DNA from: Actinomycetes bacterium
GTDB lineage: Bacteria; Actinomycetota; Acidimicrobiia; Spongiisociales; UBA5794
Length of the DNA: 8,961 nt
Reading direction: 5' to 3'
Assembly: GCA_023336765.1 (NCBI GenBank)
Contig: JAMBLL010000056.1
Coordinates: 1-8,961, forward strand
Every line of letters starts with the position of its first letter. Within the stretch, counting starts at the first letter, position 1. Position numbers and translations under genes: made by a program. Of the stretch, positions 7,046 to 8,961 are shown piece by piece. The notes beneath the pieces are model-generated. The model was not told the DNA's origin and ran no database searches. It saw nothing but the letters and a program-made list of their open reading frames with translations.

Positions 7046-7121
7046 TGTTGAGCGTCCGCTCAACACATTCTGTTGGCCCAGTTGTCGTTTCGAAGCAATG
7101 CGGTGAACGAATGCCGCAACT
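7046..7121 (+). promoter_or_regulatory. Structured 5' leader of the RRM gene
   Basis: TGTTGAGC (7046-7053) and GCTCAACA (7058-7065) form a perfect 8-bp stem with a GTCC tetraloop. A second, weaker dyad pairs AGTTG (7080-7084) with CAACT (7117-7121) and, inside it, TTCG (7089-7092) with CGAA (7108-7111). The Shine-Dalgarno AGGAG at 7131-7135 lies just beyond. Long structured leaders are known for cold-regulated bacterial RNA-binding protein genes, so a temperature- or self-regulated leader is a reasonable guess. The first hairpin could instead be a terminator remnant, but no U-run follows it. Confidence 0.4.
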
Positions 7122-7142
7122 CACGGCGATAGGAGCCTGTAG

Positions 7143-7439
7143 ATGAAGAAGCTGTATGTGGGGAACCTCCCCTGGACCACCACCGAAGAAGATCTGAATC
7201 AGATGTTCGGCGAGTGCGGAACTGTAGAGTCCGTTGCGTTGATCACGGACCGCGAGACGGGCCGTTCACGCGGTTTCGCCTTTGTCGAAATGGACACCGA
7301 CGGCGCAGAAAAGGCCATCGAAGAATACAACGGCAAGGACATGGGCGGTCGTGCACTGCGTGTGAACGAAGCTCAGGACAAGCCACGTCGCTCCGGCGGC
7401 GGCGGTGGTGGTGGTGGCGGCGGCGGCAACCGCTGGTAG
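7143..7439 (+). CDS. Single-RRM RNA-binding protein with glycine-rich tail
   Basis: Small cytosolic protein of 98 residues made of one RNA recognition motif and a short tail. RNP2 is LYVGNL (4-9) and RNP1 is RGFAFVEM (43-50), with the aromatic positions for RNA stacking present (Y5, F45, F47). The rest of the RRM fold follows, including AEKAIEEYNGKDMGGRALRVNEA (55-77). The tail is basic (KPRR) and then has eleven consecutive glycines (85-95) ending NRW. This is the layout of the cyanobacterial Rbp family of glycine-rich RNA-binding proteins, several of which are cold-induced and thought to act as RNA chaperones; that role here is inferred. The start is secure: AGGAG at 7131-7135 lies 7 nt before the ATG. 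It is monocistronic, with its own leader and a strong terminator. The GGC/GGT codons of the glycine tract (7395-7427) form a trinucleotide repeat that could change length by slippage. Confidence 0.93.
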   Translation: MKKLYVGNLPWTTTEEDLNQMFGECGTVESVALITDRETGRSRGFAFVEMDTDGAEKAIEEYNGKDMGGRALRVNEAQDKPRRSGGGGGGGGGGGNRW

Positions 7440-7450
7440 CCAACCACTGA

Positions 7451-7503
7451 TTACAAACAAAGGGAGGCGGGTCGCATAGCGGCCCGCCTCCCTTTCGTTG
7501 TAA
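7451..7503. terminator. Strong bidirectional terminator between convergent genes
   Basis: AAAGGGAGGCGGG (7459-7471) pairs perfectly over 13 bp with CCCGCCTCCCTTT (7483-7495) across an 11-nt loop. After a 2x2 internal loop, TTACAA (7451-7456) pairs with TTGTAA (7498-7503). Each strand ends its stem in TTT followed by a T-rich segment, so the structure can stop transcripts from both the RRM gene and the PASTA gene, whose stops are 67 bp apart. Confidence 0.88.
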
Positions 7504-7506
7504 TGG

Positions 7507-8961
7507 TCACCCGTCGGTGGTCGTTGGTGAAGCGGGTGGCGGTGGAACTGCCGGTGGTGGTGGTGGAACAGTGTCCGTGCCTGGGGTCTGACCATCGTCA
7601 TCGCCCGAACCGCCGAAGACCTTGATACCGATCGCCACCACAGCGACGATCAGAAGTCCGATGATCAGCCAACCCCACCACGGGAATCCTCCGGACTCTG
7701 ATGCAGCGGTCTCTCCCTGGTCCGTCGATTCGCCACTCGCTGGGATCTTGAACGTTTGTTCGTAGGCGCTGCCATCCTCGGCGGTCCCGGTTACTTCCAA
7801 GAAGTGCTCGGAGTCATCAAGGCCCGAGATGTCGATGTTCGTCGTCCACGAACCACTCTGGCCCACGCCTGTGGTCTGGGAGATGGTTGTGTCCACGACC
7901 GCACTCACCGTTGACGTGTTGAACTTGAAATTGATTCCGGTAACCGTCAATTCGCGTTCGTTGTCGACGACCAGGATCGTCCATGCATCGTCGAACTTCG
8001 GGCTCAGTTGGGCCACAACCTCGGAACCGGCCTCCGCCATTGTTCCCTCTTCAGGGTCCTGTGATACCACGATGCCTTCAGGATCAGGCTTGTTCGGATC
8101 CTCGACGAAGCTGATCACGAGGCCTACGCCCTCGGCAGTGGCGGTCGCTTCGGATATGGTCATGCCAGAGAAGTCGGGCACGACAACATCGCCAGGCCCC
8201 GTCGACACTGCAAGGACTACGGTCGTGCCCTCGGCAACCTCGGTACCAGCGGATGGGTTCATTTCAATGACGAGACCTGCTTCGACGTCGTCGCTCTCCA
8301 CTTCGGCGATCTCGACAACGAAGCCTTCTGCTTCGAGAGTCTTTGTTGCATCGGCGACATCCTGACCCACAACGTCGGGCACGGGCACAATGGAGGGGGG
8401 CTCTGGCCCCGTGGATACAAGGATGAAGACCGCAGTGCCTCCAGCAACCTCGGTGCCGGGGGCAGGCTCCTGGGAGATTACGATCCCCTCGGCGACGTCA
8501 TCGCTGGGAGCGTTGGACGATCCCGGGCGGAGACCAGCATCTGTGATCGTGCCAGCGGCATCCGCTTCCGTTTCCCCCACAACGTCCGGGACCGCTACGA
8601 GAGCGGGCGTCGTCGTAGTGGTTGTGGCTGGAGCGGTCGTGGTGGTTGTCGGGGGAGATGACTCGGTGCCTTCGAGCTCGGTCTTAAGGGCGGGAAGGTC
8701 ATCGATCGTGACGTTGACCGCGTCGATGTCGCCGACGGCTACGACCATCGTGTAGGCAGTTGGACCCGTTGCGGGTGTCGCCTCGACCGATGCCCCTGTG
8801 CTCGATGTCATCGTGAATCCGTCGGGCGTTTGCAGAGATAGCAGCTGAGCTGGGGAAACGGGGACTCCGGGGAGAGCAGGTGATGTCAGACTCACGTCAC
8901 CCACAGTCGAATTCGCAACCGCTGCTGATGTTGTGGTCAACGACAGATCGATTTCATACGC
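7507..8961 (-). CDS. Membrane-anchored protein with three PASTA domains (N-terminus outside window)
   Basis: The frame is open to the window edge, so the true start and any signal peptide lie outside; 484 residues are visible, numbered here from the edge. A beta-rich segment of unknown family (1-95) leads into a threonine/proline linker (101-120). Three PASTA domains follow (about 122-185, 191-255, 259-320), the first two opening VPDVVG and the third VPDFSG, each with the expected 'G..V..Q.P..G' type ending. Residues 323-407 look like a beta-sandwich. FPWWGWLIIGLLIVAVVAIGIKVF (426-449) is one membrane span, and the tail is acidic and then proline-rich (PPPPPAVPPPP). PASTA domains usually bind muropeptides or beta-lactams outside the cell in PknB-type kinases and some penicillin-binding proteins; no kinase or transpeptidase is visible here. 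The acidic flank before the span and the lysine after it suggest PASTA outside and the tail inside. A role at the cell wall is inferred. It is convergent with the RRM gene. Confidence 0.9.
   Translation of the reverse strand, partial: AYEIDLSLTTTSAAVANSTVGDVSLTSPALPGVPVSPAQLLSLQTPDGFTMTSSTGASVEATPATGPTAYTMVVAVGDIDAVNVTIDDLPALKTELEGTESSPPTTTTTAPATTTTTTPALVAVPDVVGETEADAAGTITDAGLRPGSSNAPSDDVAEGIVISQEPAPGTEVAGGTAVFILVSTGPEPPSIVPVPDVVGQDVADATKTLEAEGFVVEIAEVESDDVEAGLVIEMNPSAGTEVAEGTTVVLAVSTGPGDVVVPDFSGMTISEATATAEGVGLVISFVEDPNKPDPEGIVVSQDPEEGTMAEAGSEVVAQLSPKFDDAWTILVVDNERELTVTGINFKFNTSTVSAVVDTTISQTTGVGQSGSWTTNIDISGLDDSEHFLEVTGTAEDGSAYEQTFKIPASGESTDQGETAASESGGFPWWGWLIIGLLIVAVVAIGIKVFGGSGDDDGQTPGTDTVPPPPPAVPPPPASPTTTDG
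7553..7566 (+). repeat. GGT trinucleotide tract within the PASTA gene's proline tail
   Basis: Five GG doublets separated by single T bases on the + strand, antisense to part of the polyproline tail. With the nearby 7532-7545 stretch it is a slippage-prone, G-rich tract with two-tetrad quadruplex potential. Confidence 0.5.

Noticed and set aside
7829..8365. A 178-codon plus-strand open frame opposite the PASTA repeats
   Set aside because: It is antisense to clear PASTA domains, and its S/T/P-rich composition is what reverse reading of those acidic, valine-rich repeats gives.
8002..8598. The three PASTA domains as a possible DNA repeat array
   Set aside because: The similarity is at protein level only. 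The nucleotide units have diverged and have unequal spacing, so this is ordinary domain duplication.

Overview
The window looks like an ordinary chromosomal segment of an actinobacterium, possibly from the Acidimicrobiia or a relative. This is inferred from the fairly high GC content (judged by eye, not computed), GTG and TTG start codons, start codons without a Shine-Dalgarno sequence, a DUF5995 protein (a family I associate mainly with actinobacteria) and a PASTA-domain surface protein. No 16S gene or other decisive marker is present, and there are no tRNAs, insertion sequences, CRISPR arrays or phage genes.

Layout, left to right. Bases 1-277 hold a coding-like stretch that does not form an intact gene. 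Next come a cation-chloride cotransporter of the SLC12 type (+, 278-2530) and, convergent with it, a small TehB-like SAM methyltransferase (-, 2622-3200). A 96-bp divergent intergenic region separates the methyltransferase from a DUF5995 gene (+, 3297-4127). About 77 bp of that region is an 11-unit array of 7-bp repeats, whose sequence changes from an ACAGTTG family to a GGTATCT family while the 7-bp register holds. An extended -10 box sits exactly where a leaderless DUF5995 transcript would need it. Phosphoenolpyruvate carboxylase (ppc, +, 4197-6947) follows after a 69-bp gap containing a 7-bp dyad. A 195-bp gap with a hairpin over the ppc stop and a hairpin-bearing leader precedes a short RRM RNA-binding protein with a polyglycine tail (+, 7143-7439). 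A strong bidirectional terminator (7451-7503) separates it from a convergent, edge-truncated membrane-anchored protein with three PASTA domains (-, 7507-8961).

The genes do not form an obvious pathway. ppc is anaplerotic (oxaloacetate supply), the transporter handles ions, the RRM protein probably binds RNA, and the PASTA protein probably acts at the cell wall. The methyltransferase and DUF5995 genes share a divergent promoter region and might be co-regulated. I see no clear undescribed multi-gene system. The heptad array, the unusual PASTA domain order and the disrupted frame at the left edge are the items most worth a second look.
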